Assembly (NCBI RefSeq): GCF_008831285.2
Contig: NC_045146.1
Span: 16,693,289 to 16,757,288, forward strand
DNA: 64,000 nucleotides
Reading direction: 5' to 3'
Origin: Nymphaea colorata
Lineage: Eukaryota > Streptophyta > Magnoliopsida > Nymphaeales > Nymphaeaceae
The notes under the pieces were generated by a model, which saw nothing but the letters and a program-made list of their open reading frames with translations, did no database searches and was not told the origin of the DNA. The translations under genes and the position numbers were made by a program. Below, piece by piece: positions 1-12,490 of the stretch. Positions within the stretch are counted from its first letter, which is position 1. Every line of letters starts with the position of its first letter.

Positions 1-1780
1 CGGAGCAACTTGGCCACGGCGGCGCGGATGGATGGCTCGGTGACGCGGGAGCTCATGGTGCCGCGCTCGATGTCGTCGGCCAGTTCCTGCCAGTGGACCT
101 GGAGGAAGCGGATGGCGCGGAGGAGGCCGGAGGCGAAGACGGCGCCGACGCGGAGGACCTGCTCCTGCTGGACGAGGCCGCAGAGCATCTGCGAGTACAT
201 GCTCTGGAAGGAGTCAGAGCAGAGGATGGCCTCGGTGGGGCTGGTGTAGACGAGGTAGGGGTTGAACTTGCGGTGCTTGAAGATCTCGCTCTTGTAGTAG
301 CTGGTCAGCACCGGGCGCGCCGGCAGCCCTCCCGGCGTCTTGGTGTCCGTCTTCACGAACAGGAAGTACAGACCTTTGCCCTTGTCCAGGCCTGGCACGA
401 ACCTGCACCATTCATATTATTCCCCAACCCGTTAGATAAAGTTAAAGCCTGAAATATACAATTACATTCTCTCAGATACTTTGTTCATCTCATATGCATC
501 TGCCATCTGCGCGTGTGATGTTTGTTCTCACTAAATTTATTAGAGCTATGAACAGATTTATGGGCAAGATGCAGGAAACCAAAAAGTTCTCTCTCTGAAA
601 GCTGTCATTATCTATATAAACTATATGATAGTTGAAACACAATCTCGTGAGACGTTGAAACTGTTCCCATTTTTAGAGAAAAATTTGGAAAAGGTATCAG
701 CATAAACCAATGAGCTGTAAAATTGTCAGTAGAATTAATTTGAATGAAATATATAGACAGACAGAGAAACTTTTATATTGTTGATATCAAGAGAATACGT
801 GAATTCTTTTCATAATTAGAATATTCTGTATTTTTCAGGATTCAATCACCGGATGGGGATATGGGTGGGATGCTGCAACACATGGAGGGATGCAAAAGAA
901 GATCCACGGCAACTTGTGTTGTCCCCCCCTTCTTTCTTTGTCTCAGAGATCAGACACAGGTGGGGGGTTGCATGCGGACCGACTTATATTTATTGATGAT
1001 TGTTTTCATTCATCGCCTACTGAGCACCACATACAGATTCCTCCAAAAGGTGGCAGCATCAGAGAGAAACAAACAAGAGAAGCACATGCCGAGATGACAG
1101 AGACACAAATACTCACTTGTTCATCACGGGTATGAGGAGGTCGTAGAGGAACTGACGGCGATCCAGCTCCTGCTGGATCGTCGGCATGAGCTTCCTTTCG
1201 CCGGCGGACGTTCCGGAGCTGCAAATCGGAAAAAGAAACAAAGAACACCGCAAAAGAGTCAGCACAAAGACGTAGACGGTAAGAACGCATCTTCTTTTAC
1301 GTGAACGAGCAGGAAGTTTGGCAAGCCTTCAGGAGAAATTAAAAACAAAAAAAATCCATCAGTGTTCACCTTGAATGAATATATTACGTAAGGACTCTAC
1401 GTCCCGTCAACTTGGGGAACAACGAGAATAACTCCGTGGACTTGACCCACAAAACGGATAGAAAAACAAAAAAAGAAAAAGGAGAAGAAAGAAGACCTGG
1501 TAAGGAACTCCGATACGGGGTGGGAGGAGAGGATGGGGGAGCGATCGCCATTAGCGATGCGCAGAATCTCAGGCTTGATGTCATCGTAGGTGACCATGGG
1601 GACCTTCTTCTTGAAGGACTCGCGGTAGGTGCAGCCGGCAAGGCCGTAGCGCTGCAGGTATTCAGTGTGCGCATTCTGGCTGAGGATCTCAGCCAGAACC
1701 CGCCGCTGCATCTGGTCAGCATTCTTGGTAGCGTCCTCTATGAATTGCAGCAGCTCGGAGTCCCTTCCGCTGGCACCCAT
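1..1780 (-). CDS. GH3 acyl-acid-amido synthetase, 5' part (runs off the window)
   Basis: GH3 enzymes adenylate a plant hormone acid (auxin or jasmonate) and couple it to an amino acid in the cytosol, which lowers or activates the hormone. Three exons are visible: 1780-1497, 1218-1117 and 402-1, continuing past position 1, about 262 codons. Phases match (AG|C, AA|G) and rebuild the family core: [20 protein letters not shown] across exons 1-2, then [17 protein letters not shown] and later [18 protein letters not shown]. The SSGTSAGE stretch is the ATP/AMP-binding P-loop-like motif of the family. The ATG at 1780 begins [13 protein letters not shown] and sits about 85 nt below a likely transcription start. 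The intron 1 donor is a weak GTCTTC, but phase and family sequence require it. The sequence resembles IAA-conjugating group II GH3s more than JAR1; this subgroup call is inference, because the C-terminal half that sets the acyl pocket is outside the window. Confidence 0.95.
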
Positions 1781-1784
1781 CTCA

Positions 1785-1796
1785 GAGACAGAGACA
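1785..1796 (-). promoter_or_regulatory. Two tandem TGTCTC auxin-response cores in the GH3 leader
   Basis: On the minus strand two TGTCTC hexamers abut directly, ending five bases before the start codon. TGTCTC is the classical ARF-binding AuxRE core and GH3 genes are known auxin-induced targets. Here the cores lie within a GA/CT-rich 5' leader, so they may simply be part of the repeat. Confidence 0.45.
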
Positions 1797-1892
1797 GAGA
1801 GAGGGAGACTAGAGTCGAAGGCGGGGAAAGGGAGAAGAACTCAGAGAGATGATGAGGAGTGGCGGTGGTGGGAGAGGAGGAGGAGGGGGGAG

Positions 1893-1900
1893 TATTTATA
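1893..1900 (-). promoter_or_regulatory. TATA box of the GH3 gene
   Basis: TATAAATA on the minus strand, 113 bases upstream of the GH3 start codon. This predicts transcription starting near 1862-1868 and a leader of about 85 nt. Confidence 0.7.
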
Positions 1901-1904
1901 GTGG

Positions 1905-2520
1905 TGGGGAGCGGGGCCCAGGAGACCGACGTGGATGACACGTCACAGTGGGGCCGAGGCAGTCGGCATGGTAAGGGCGGCCACGGAGGCGCTGCCTCTG
2001 TAGCGTGGCCCTCTGCAGGTCGACAACCAAATATTGCTGGTCTTGGACGGTAGGCCGGAGGGCCGGCAGGTGGGGCCCCGCTACGTCACCGGTCGGGGCC
2101 TCATCAGGACAGCGGGTCCCGGTCCCCCCCCCCCCCGCGGAGTCGGCTAGTGGTTTGGCGCCACCCGCAGGCGGGAATCGGGAAGCAGCCGTCACGTGAC
2201 GGAACCGGGCGGCAGCAGGTGAAGCTGCACCGGAGCCCGGCCGGAGGGCGCGCGGGCACCAGCGGGCTGGTACCGAGCCGGGTTCCTGGAGTGGGTCCCC
2301 CTTGCACCTGCCCCCGCTGGATAAACTGGCGCCGGTGGGGCTCCGGTGCCCCCTCTTGACCTCGCACCGGTTTTCAGATGGCTTGACCTGAAGCGGGATC
2401 AGCGCGACAGGGGGGAATAATGCGATGGAATGGCGTAGGACCGCCGAGGTCAGCCATGACGAAGAAACCCCCCCCCCCCATGCTCGCTCCCAAGCGTCGT
2501 TCACTCCATGCACCTTCCCT
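1905..2520 (-). promoter_or_regulatory. GC-rich upstream region of GH3 with G-box palindrome
   Basis: About 600 bp that is clearly richer in G and C than the flanking AT-rich DNA, with two poly(C) runs near 2126-2137 and 2467-2478. It contains a perfect 14-bp palindrome, CCGTCACGTGACGG, at 2189-2202, whose centre is a CACGTG G-box (bZIP/bHLH target), and a further ACACGTCA-type site near 1938-1945. Several open frames cross it on both strands, but none resembles a protein; they are a by-product of high GC. Confidence 0.5.
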
Positions 2521-2689
2521 TCTTCTTGCTCTACACGTAGACGTTGAATGCCTGAATCACTGTGCGTGTATAGAAACTTTGACCGTGATATGAAAGATCA
2601 ATATTCATGGCAGCAGGAAATAAATCTCTTCATCAAACCTGCAACATAACTTAATATTAAAAATTATGGTAGTTACGGGGATGTTAAGC

Positions 2690-2897
2690 AAAGTGGTAAT
2701 CTTTTGGTATTGACAAAACAAAATCAAGCTGCAGGGACAAACTAATTGATCCGTCGCCAAATATGTTCATTCCATCTTGAGCGTTTTCTAAATCAAGCTT
2801 GTTCTTATCGTGCCCAACTTCACTTACCTTATCTTTATTTTATTGTCTGCCGCTTGATTTGCTTTTACCAATACTAGAAGATTACCACTTTCCTTGA
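2690..2897. repeat. Second, shorter inverted repeat at the copia 3' end
   Basis: The segment 2690-2725 (AGTGGTAATCTTTTGGTATT and following bases) is found again in reverse complement at about 2850-2897 with scattered mismatches. It lies just beyond the RNase H stop codon, where the 3' LTR is expected, so it may be a rearranged LTR end. Confidence 0.6.
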
Positions 2898-3258
2898 CAT
2901 TTTTCCTTAGACTGAGCGGGCATGCATGCTTGTGGATTTTGCTTTTAACATATGAAATTGCTCTTTCAAAAGTGGTTTAGTAAACAAATTCGCCAATTGA
3001 TCTTTAGTATTCACATGTAACCATAGCATGATTCTTGACAATATGGTTCCGTATAAAGTATACATCAGTTTCAATGTGCTTAGTTCACATAGGATTAACG
3101 AATAAATATTGCCAAGGTTGTCACATAATATTTTTGAAATGCCCATAAAGTCATTATGGTTCGATATTATGCTTTTGTACTAGTCTGAGCAACAATATTT
3201 TCTTCCGAGCAAACCAAGATATAAGAGAGCGACCAAGAAAAACAAGGAATACTAAATC

Positions 3259-3546
3259 GATCTCCTGCATGCACACGGACGTTGGTAGAAAATAACATGA
3301 ACAGTCATACATGTTTGAAACGTAAGATCTTTTCCATATGCGCAGAAATAAAGTGGCGTCTAAACCTATTTGGCTAAAAATAAATTAAGGAAAAGAAGTA
3401 GCAAATAACATGAACAGTCATACATGCTTGGAGCGTAAGATCTTTTCGATACATTATTTCTGCGCATATGGAAAAGATCTTACGTATCAAACATGTATGA
3501 CTGTTCATGTTATTTGCTACCAACATCCGTGTGCATGCAGGAGATC
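3259..3546. repeat. 92-bp inverted repeat (foldback) inside the copia remnant
   Basis: Left arm 3259-3350 and right arm 3455-3546 are reverse complements over 92 bp with three mismatches by eye. The spacer of about 104 bp holds a third, partial copy at 3398-3450 in the same orientation as the left arm. A transcript through it could fold into a long near-perfect hairpin. It interrupts the RNase H coding remnant. Confidence 0.9.
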
Positions 3547-4920
3547 TTTCGTGACTTCATTCATTTTCAGCAATCCAAGTTGCCACCCCAATTGGCATCC
3601 GTGTAAACAGTAATATTAAATCGAGATGATGCATGATTATAGAAGAAGACCATGATCAATATAAACTTGATATACTGAAAAGTTCTTTTGACAATCATCC
3701 AATGCCCTGTGGTGGGTTGTTGCACATATTGACTAACCTTGCTTATGGCCAAAAAAAAAAAAGAAAAGAAAAGAAATCCAAACGCATCAACATATCCTAT
3801 CAACCCGTAGCTTTTCAATAAGGGAATAAATTGAGATTTCCCTAGCAAGTAATTATCAATGGAGAGTTTTACTGACAAGAGATATTGAAGATTGGTTGGC
3901 GCTGTTAGAATTGTTAGAATATCCACCAATGACAAGAGGAGTTTCTCTCTCACTCCACATCCATTAGCTTGGGGGAGAGGTTCCTTTATAGTAGCACAAT
4001 TCATGTGTGTATTGTTACAAGATTTTCTATTTACATTTAATTTATCTTATTGTCAAAGATCTTATATTTATATTTAATTTATCTTTTTCCTTTGTTTCAT
4101 CAATATCTTGTATATTTTCCCTGTTTATGGTTTCATCAAATTTATCACCAAATCTGTTCTTTCCATCTTCGCACCTTCCAAATCAAGCTTGTCCCCATTG
4201 TACGCAGTTTGGCTTTCTTATGAAAACGATGAGGAAGATGACTTAGAAGGTACCCAAAGCTAAAAAGTCGGTCTCATGTGCAGCAGTTATAAAGAGAACA
4301 TATTCAAATTATCGTGCACAGAGATTTGAATGCTTATTCCATCCCTAGCAAACAAACATATATGTATATATATATATATATATATAACCTTTTCTTGCAT
4401 CGACAATAGTATGGTGCAGTTGATTGGAAGAACTAAAGATCCAAAAAAAGTAACTTCTGATACTGTAATGTGCATCGTTCATATACTTAATGAATTATCC
4501 TTGAAAACTAAAAAAGCGAATCCAAGTTTCGGATACGAGAAATGTGTATTAGTGTTAAATTAGTGGCAATCGATTGATTAAATTGAATAGAAATTCATAA
4601 CTGACTTGTTAATCCCGAAAGTACATTTAGTCAGATAAGCTTGGTCAATCGTTTAGAATAATACACATACGATGACAATTTTGGAATAAATAATGAAACA
4701 GAGACTTACCTTGAAAATTGAAAGTGACTTCTCAACAAACGATTGGTGTATTTTAGAAAACTGCCACGCTTTAATCGGTCATATAATTATTTAATTTATT
4801 GAAAGTTACTAATGTGCATTTTCAAGTTATATAATGTAAATACGATAACTATTTAAACATCTAGACATGTTCAAATTCCGAGTAATTAAGCTATATATTA
4901 AACGATGGTTTTACAACAAC

Positions 4921-4963
<43 letters not shown>

Positions 4964-7900
4964 TAATGCTGTGTAGTGCAATTATTAATGCAATAATGCA
5001 CAAGAAGAGAAGCAACTCAAGCCACCGAAAAGAAAAAGAAGAAAGGGCATGAAGGTGGGCTTACGAAACTTACGTCACATGTGCACGCGTGTCCTTGACG
5101 TGCGAGACACACGAAGCAACATTTATTAGCTTCTTATTCTTAGGACAAAATGTCAAAAAGGTAATATCATTCTTATTATTCGTTGGTTTTAAGTTCCAGT
5201 TTCTTGTTCTTACCATAAGATGGAATTTGAAGATAAAATATCAAAAAGAAAAAAAAAATCATCTTATATGATCATATTTCCCAATGAAATATCAACCGGA
5301 AGGTGTCAATTAGGCAGATGGGATACTTTGTCAAGTATCCCAAGAATCTACTCTTAACATTAAGTTAAGTGCATGAAATATTAGTTTTAGCGTTTCACAA
5401 GTCTACATTAAAATTTAAGTAGATTTACAAAACATTCATAAAGTGCTCTCTTCTGCCAAACAATCCCTAAGAATGCATTTGTTTGTGCATGTCAGATTTT
5501 AGTCTTAGTTTTTGTGGCAGGTTGTCACACCCACATGTTATAAAAAAGGCGCCTTATATGGCTCGCACATGACAGGGGTAAGCATCTAATTTGTCGTGTT
5601 TGTTGAGATTTTCAATGCCTAGATTATTTTAAGTTGAGATAATATCATACTATATTCGCTTTCTATTCAAATCCACATTTAAATGGAATCTTATGTCGTA
5701 TTCTCCATGTATGTGCCATGAACCATATAATAATGAAAGGCTCAACGGCTCCCCAAATGGTAGTTGGGTATATGGATTCATATAAAAAGTTCAATCTGGA
5801 TAACTCTACAATGCAGCATAAAGCTTTTGAGCGAAAAGTAAGATTGAAATTAGTACTCAACATATGACTGGATGAGCATAAAGAATTCTGAATTATAGTT
5901 TTAAAATTTTGATAGGGGACGAAATATCTTTTGTTAAGTTTTTTACATAAGATACATAAAATTTTCTAAAAGTTATACGCAAATATAAAAAAAAAAAAAA
6001 TTAAGGAGAGACCAAACTGATAGCGCTCATGTCACTCAAACCAGTGACCAGCTGTCAAGATTGTGGCATGTCACAAAAGTAGAAAGGTAACAATAATAAG
6101 AGAGGAATGATGCTTTGATTTTTACGTGCTTTGAAGGAGTGTAGTTTTCGTGATGATCATTTAATGTGACATATCACCTTTTCGTATTGCTACATGGAGG
6201 AATTCCATAGCTCTGAGCTTTCAATACCATTGCCCGAAATGACTTATTAACTGCTTTTGAAGAGATACGTGGATGACACCGATAAACTATCACAGCCATG
6301 GGGTCTCGAGTTCGAACGCCACAATGTCACATCTCGATTTCTCCATCGAGCTCGAATGAAAAGAGGGCGAACCTTTTTGACCATCGACGTCACCGTTCTT
6401 CTTTAATCCGACCGCTTAAAGGCCCTGCGCCCGGAGAGCAACAGGTCTACAAATCATAGCTACTTCCAAGTTTTTCCATGGATAGATATAATTACCATTA
6501 CATCTGCAGAATTTGATGTAAAGCTCAAAAGTTTTTACGGAAGAAAAGATAGAATTTTGGTCAAGTTTTGCAAGAATGAAGTACTTTCATTAGCATATAT
6601 ATATATATACTCCTAAGCTTTTCCATACGTAGAGGGTTTGTGGAAGCATTTTCACATGAAATAATGGCTAGATTCTCATGTATGTGAGACACATGAATGA
6701 AGCCCTACCCTAATTGCCAATAATGAGTACGTATAGAAGTCTCATCTAGGTTAGTAGGGATGCTCTGTGGATTTGTTGTTTTTCGTTTGGATGCATGGCG
6801 AGCAATAATTTGTTCCTTAGCAGCGGCGGAGCCGCATATTAGCTGAAGCCGGCGGTTGTCCATACCAGAACCAAAATTTTTCTTTATTTGCATCTGGGTG
6901 TATACAAATATTTGTTTATTTAGATATACTATTGCTCTTTAAAGAATGAAAATTTCTGAAATTGTGGTTCTCAGCTAAAAATTTCTAGCTCTTCCACTAA
7001 AATGTTATCATGATCTTCTTTTTCAAACCAATCATGCATGCATGCAAACGCACATATGTGTGTGTTTTTAGCTCATTGGGTACCACAACACATGTATAAA
7101 GGCTCAACCATGTGTTTTGTATGGTCAAATAATTGGGTGATCCATATTGGTCCAAGTCAAGAGCGGTGCATTGTGGTCTGAAAATCGAGTGATTATCATT
7201 GAGCCAAGTCGTGAACAAAGTCATGGCCTCTGGCCTTATAAAGTGTGGATTTTTTTTTGTTTTTGTTTTTTTGCTTTTGTGCTGTCCCAAAATCCTCACT
7301 CTTCACCCTTTTGAATATCATTTTTATATTATAATGAACTGCCAACAAAATATCTTCCCTTCTTTTTCTACGTGCGCTGCTCTTTCTTTTGAAGACATTG
7401 CCTCCAGATTTTTCAAATTTTCATGTCTCCATTCACTAATGTTGTCTACAACTTTAAATACGAACCATTGATTGTTAAATTTCCTTCGCTTATCCTGTCA
7501 ACTCATTCTGATTGGCCTCTTCGATCTACAATTAGGACCATAATTATCATGCAAGATGCATGGAGCTTGCTTGCTTAATCCAGCAGAATCTCTCCTGCGT
7601 AGGGAACATGAAAGGAACTTCCAACATAAGTTCGGGACTCTGAATCTTGAAGACTTTTGAAATTCATGAACTTGGTGGTTCATGGCTTTTGGTGAAAATA
7701 TTTGGATGAAGTTTGCGAACGTGTCCATTTGAAGACCATGAAGTACTGTATGCTAAAAGTGACTTTTTCAGCGCATTACTTTTTGGCCAGTGCAAAAGGG
7801 GCGTTCAATTTGTAGGGTAAGTTATATACATTTGAACGCAAATGTACGCATAAAGTTAGTAGTTCCTCAAAATGTTCCTTCTCCTTCAAAGGGGATGTTA

Positions 7901-10900
7901 ATCCCTTCAAGAATTTATTTGATTTTTCATGGAAGATCAGAAGTACTGCATAGAACATGCAAATATTAATGTTCTAATTGCAGATGAAAGATGAACTTGA
8001 GCTCAGGTTATTAACTTTGCACTTAATTACATGATGGTTTTCCCCACACAATCAGACCATTAATTCATCTAAAGATGTACCAAAGCTGAGATTCTAATTA
8101 AATCTATTGCTAGTGTTGTCGCTTATAAGATTATCTTTCGAGTTCCGTATGAACTTTTGAGTTCTTTTAACTTGCATTTGTGGTGCACATTTTAAACCTT
8201 GTGACATTATCTTGGTAGTGGGCAATGATGCTTAGGTGGGTACAACTGAAATTCGCCAGTATGCACATAATTGTCCTTCCCACTAAAGTTGGCCCTCGGG
8301 AGCTTGGCCTCAATGAGAGCGTATAATGAAATAGAAAGATCTTCCGACACGGAAAGCATTAACTTTACCTTGATGTTTTGTATTATTGAGACATGGTACG
8401 GGTGATTTTCTGGAATGCACGAAGCATCAGAATGTGTGTCAAGTAGGATCAGCTTGTGCTAAAATAGACCTGTAGTACTACACAAGACAAGGTTGAGTGA
8501 CGAAGAGTACAATCAAATTGGAGAAAAATAAAACTTTTTACTTGTTTTAAAGCAAAGGTTTTCAGAGACATAATATATGATGTATGTTCTCTCAGTGCAT
8601 TCCATACCAATAGCATATCAAACTGTATACACCCCATGGAACACCACTTCTCTCTCTCTCTCTCTCTCTCTCTCGCACATACATAGAGATCAAAGTAACC
8701 TCTACTGCACATTGGTAGGCAACAAGTTGGCAAAACTCTTTGTGGTTATTTCTTGCTCATTGAGAGGTAAACCAAGCTTAGATTTTATACTAAGGGACAG
8801 TTGCTTGTGACATCCCAGCAGCCGCTTGGCATACATATATGTCTCTAAGTATAATGGCTGTGTGGACAAAATGAACACCCTTCATACGTTTAATCAAGAT
8901 GATAGGGCAATGCCCATGTTAGCTTTCGGTGGTACAGTGCATGGATAAGGATAGGCCACCTTGCGACCCACTTTGACAACTTGTTCCCAGTTTAAACGGT
9001 GCAACTGCTAGTTAGTGCTCTAAATAATTGTGTCTCTGTGTCTGTGCATGCATGCCTGTTCATATGAGAGAGAGGGAGAGAGATTTCTCATTTTTTGTTT
9101 GATTCATTCCAACAGTCGAAATTTTCTTTTGTATTTTTGACTAAAGATCATGTCCCAATCTCCATAAAGGATTTACGAAGACAAGTTTAGTGTTGTGAAG
9201 AAATTATGTTCTTTATTGGTTGACATAATTTTGAAATTTGGTAAAGAGTATGAGGAATCTCTTCTCTCATTGACGCTTCTCGATTTGCTCTTGGTGCTTA
9301 GAGTTTTGAACGTATTGATTTGGATATGTACCAATAGAGTGCAATAAGAACTTTGAATCTAATATATATGTACACAGTGCGTGGCCAATAACGAATGAAA
9401 CCAATGCAAATTGCAATCCCTAGTGAAGGTTAAGCAAGCCCGTGACCATTCGACGTGCCATATCACATTCTTAAAGTGATCTAAAATCTTCTCCTGTATT
9501 ACAGTCCACGGATAGACGGTCCCCATCATATTCATGAGGACCAAATAATGCTTCCTATTTTAGTCCACTTACTTGCACACAAGAATATTAAATAAGACGA
9601 AGCCATGGAATGACATATTACTGTATGATCTTATGGCGGACATCCGCCACTGTTGGGGCCGAACATATGGTCAGCCTCAGATGGCCGATGACCAAAAATT
9701 TAAATTAATTTGCAGCATGCGTAAATCCGGAGCATGACATGTTGGTAGTAATCCTAAACTATTAAAGGAATATATAATTACTTCATAATGCTGGTCAGGA
9801 GGTCCGGCCCATTGGTTAGAAAGCTCCACCCACCGGCCGGCACGCTGCTATCAGGACCAACCCATAATTGGTGAAACACGCTTTCTCGAGGCGCGTTTGT
9901 CCGGCCCCCCTCGGCAAATTTCTGTCCGTCAGATCATGACTTCTTTTAAAGTGGGCAACATGGATTACTCTTGGTAGTGAATGTCAAGTCCCAGCTTGCA
10001 AGCACTACTAATTAATCCTTTCTACGATGAGACATCGACTTTCTGTGATTCTGTCATAGACAATTGATTCACCAAACAATGAAACTTGTACTATCTCCTT
10101 TCTCTCCCCCCTTTGAAAATCAAAATTGACTTGTGAATATAGTGAGAATCCATACAATTGTTGTCGAGGGGCACCTTTGCTCTTTTCAAACGGTACTCTT
10201 CTACCTTTCAGTTTTCTGAACTTGAATCTATTAATCTACGTTACCTGTTTTTTTTTTTTTGGGATAACTTCTGAACTTAAAATTCAGGAAAGAGATCAAG
10301 TAAATAGGAGAGTTGGTAAACGAGTTGAGCTCGAGCTGACACCCAGTATATCGAGTTGAGCTCGAGCTGACCAAGCTCGAACTTGACTCACCTCTTGCAC
10401 AACCTAGTTCTCACTTTTTCTTATCAATGTTATTTTGGTTATTTGATCACTCAAACACCCACTTCAGTCCTCGAAACCCTTAACCTGCTTAATTTGCTCT
10501 TGGTGCTATCGCGCCAAACTTCTGGTATAGATACGTAATATAATAGATTCTAAAGTCAAAGTCTTCCATATATATTTATTTTCTCTTGCATTATTTTCAT
10601 AGCAAAACAAAAAAAGGAGATAAACGATATTAAAAGAATTAAATTATTAGTGATGCTAGTTCTTCATGTTGGGAATATTTTTTGCCCCCACAGATTTGTT
10701 AGGCATGCACGGTCCGTCTATAAGTGGAAAACTCAGGCTGTAGATCCACTTGTTTCAACGTAACGTGCAATTTACAGCCAGAATTTAGTCTGATCAGTGT
10801 CAGCCATCAATTCTCTTGAGAAAATATGTTTAAGACAAAAATGGATTCCTCCTGTATAGATCAAGGGTCAGACAAAGAGAAAGTCCTTGTACCCTCCAGC

Positions 10901-12239
10901 TTTTTCCTTCGACAAGAAGAAAATGGCGGCAACATTCAGACTCCAACGCATACTGTCCAAACACCTTATCCTTGCAAGAAATGTCTCTCGGCAATATGGC
11001 CTCCGAAAATCAATGTTCATACGTAGAGGATTTGGAGTATGACAATAGATTCTATCTGTGCGTGTGCACGTGCTCAGATGTGTGTGTTGGCTGGTGCACA
11101 AGCTCAAATCTATTGGCTGTTTCCAACGCTTTTGAGATTGGTGATGATCGACAGCACAGCTTGAGCAAATGCTGTCTAGCTGCTTATATAAATGCAATAT
11201 TACATCGGTTTTTTATGAGATGAAGAAGCTCGAGCGCCTCAACTGAAAATTATCAAATATTCATCTTGCGCATGAAATTTTCATGTTTAATTCTTTCAAA
11301 TAGTTAGATGGGCGTTTGAATGGTCAAAAGATGTTAATAAACTTCATGTCAACCCCCTGCAATTAAGAGCCCCATATTTCAAAGGCGAGTTGGAAGACGG
11401 GAAACAACGATTAGAATAAGAACGAAAGTGGCTGCTGACCAGATCACGATGAGTGGGATACTTTATGCGAGAAAGAGAGAAAGAAACAAAGAAAGAAAGG
11501 TGTTTTCAGAGACAGATAGTGTTTAATTGCGTGTCGGTAGCAAGTATCGATCCAAAACATGGAAATGGAAAGAGGTTGTTTGACTTGGTGGTAGGAGCAA
11601 ATATTTCAGGCGATGACTCCCACGTCTCCTCCTCTTCATGCGTTTGGGAACTGCAACTTATTCAAGACAGATCGATCGACGAAGACACAGACTTGGACTG
11701 CTGATGGGGAGCAGCTACCACTTAGACTCTTCTTTCCAGGACTCCCATTCTTGCAAGTTTTGTTCTCTGACTTTATTTCTTGTGCATTCGTTCGGCCAAA
11801 CCCATCAGATTTAGCCAATAAAAATAACAATGGTCGTGGAAAGAAAGCCATCTTAGAGAAAGAAAATGGGAAGCTACGTGGGCCAATCATTTGTATGACA
11901 GAAAAGGAGTCCTTGCCTAAGAACAAGAGAGAGAGAGAGAGAGAGGAGGGGTTTTGTCCTTGTAAAGTACAGACGATAGTCCCAAATAGCGGCGCCATGT
12001 TTTGATCCTCTGGGGAACCACGCAAGTTTATCGTGAATTTCTAAAACACTTGAATCATGTCTATCTAAAGGAAAATTTCACATTTTAAAAATATGATGTG
12101 TTCTTTATTTGAATATTAACTTGTCTCACATGCGTATATTTTTTTATATGCTTACTTTTGTTCAAATTTCCGGAAAATCCCGACCACTGCATTGTCCAGC
12201 TACGTACGGCTTAGAGAGAGGGATTGGATCTTGCAGGAA

Positions 12240-12490
12240 CAGAAGCAAAGGAATTGGTGCGGAGACGTAATGGCGAGGTTAAGGTGCAGCGACCGCAAAA
12301 CTGCGCATCTGTTCCCTCCCCACCTCTCAATCTCTCCGTCCCTCCGTCGTCGGCCACCGAAGCTCCGGGGAGCGGTGGGTCAAAGCGGTCGACCTTGTTG
12401 ACCGACGGTCGGAGAGCAATGCTCCCCGTCGGATGCCCACATCGAGCCCGCCAAAGCCCTTCATCCTGCCGCGTTTACTGCATGCCTCTG
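12240..12490. other. GC-rich island without a gene
   Basis: About 250 bp markedly richer in GC than the surrounding 10 kb, containing a TTGACC W-box-like core near 12395 and a small palindrome GACCGACGGTC. Frames on both strands stay open but give no recognisable protein and no splice continuation. It could be an orphan promoter or leader of a lost gene, but it is unassigned. Confidence 0.35.

Larger units (their letters stand above)
2690..4250 (-). mobile_element. Internally deleted Ty1/copia retrotransposon remnant
   Basis: Read on the minus strand from 4250 down, parts appear in copia order. An LTR-like segment lies near 4200-4143. A gag N-terminus follows (NYLLGKSQFIPLLKSYGLIGYVD) at about 3960-3790. 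It is fused directly to a reverse transcriptase/RNase H piece (SKVSQYVQQPTTGHW, then FNITVYTDANWGGN) at about 3770-3570. Then come the RNase H C-terminus (CDNLGNIYS, NTKDQLANLFTKPLLKEQFH) at 3146-2907 and a second copy of the LTR-like segment near 2815-2752. The two LTR-like segments share an AAGCTTGATTT(A/G)GAA core and flanking bases. Integrase and most of RT are missing and an unrelated inverted repeat sits between the two RNase H pieces, so the element is dead. Confidence 0.8.

Noticed and set aside
1412-1852. Plus-strand open frame over the GH3 first exon
   Set aside because: Antisense to the GH3 exon and dominated by Glu/Arg/Gly from the GA-rich leader.
1896-2513. 205-codon minus-strand frame upstream of GH3
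   Set aside because: It lies in the GC-rich promoter, begins upstream of the TATA box, and shows no domain; high GC content alone keeps it open.
6240-6450. Possible SINE with GAGTTCGAACGCC
   Set aside because: The B-box-like text is out of register by one base and no A box was found; it was left as an unspecified repeat remnant.
11613-12005. 130-codon plus-strand frame
   Set aside because: It ends in a GA-repeat run, has no family likeness and an antisense frame of equal length.
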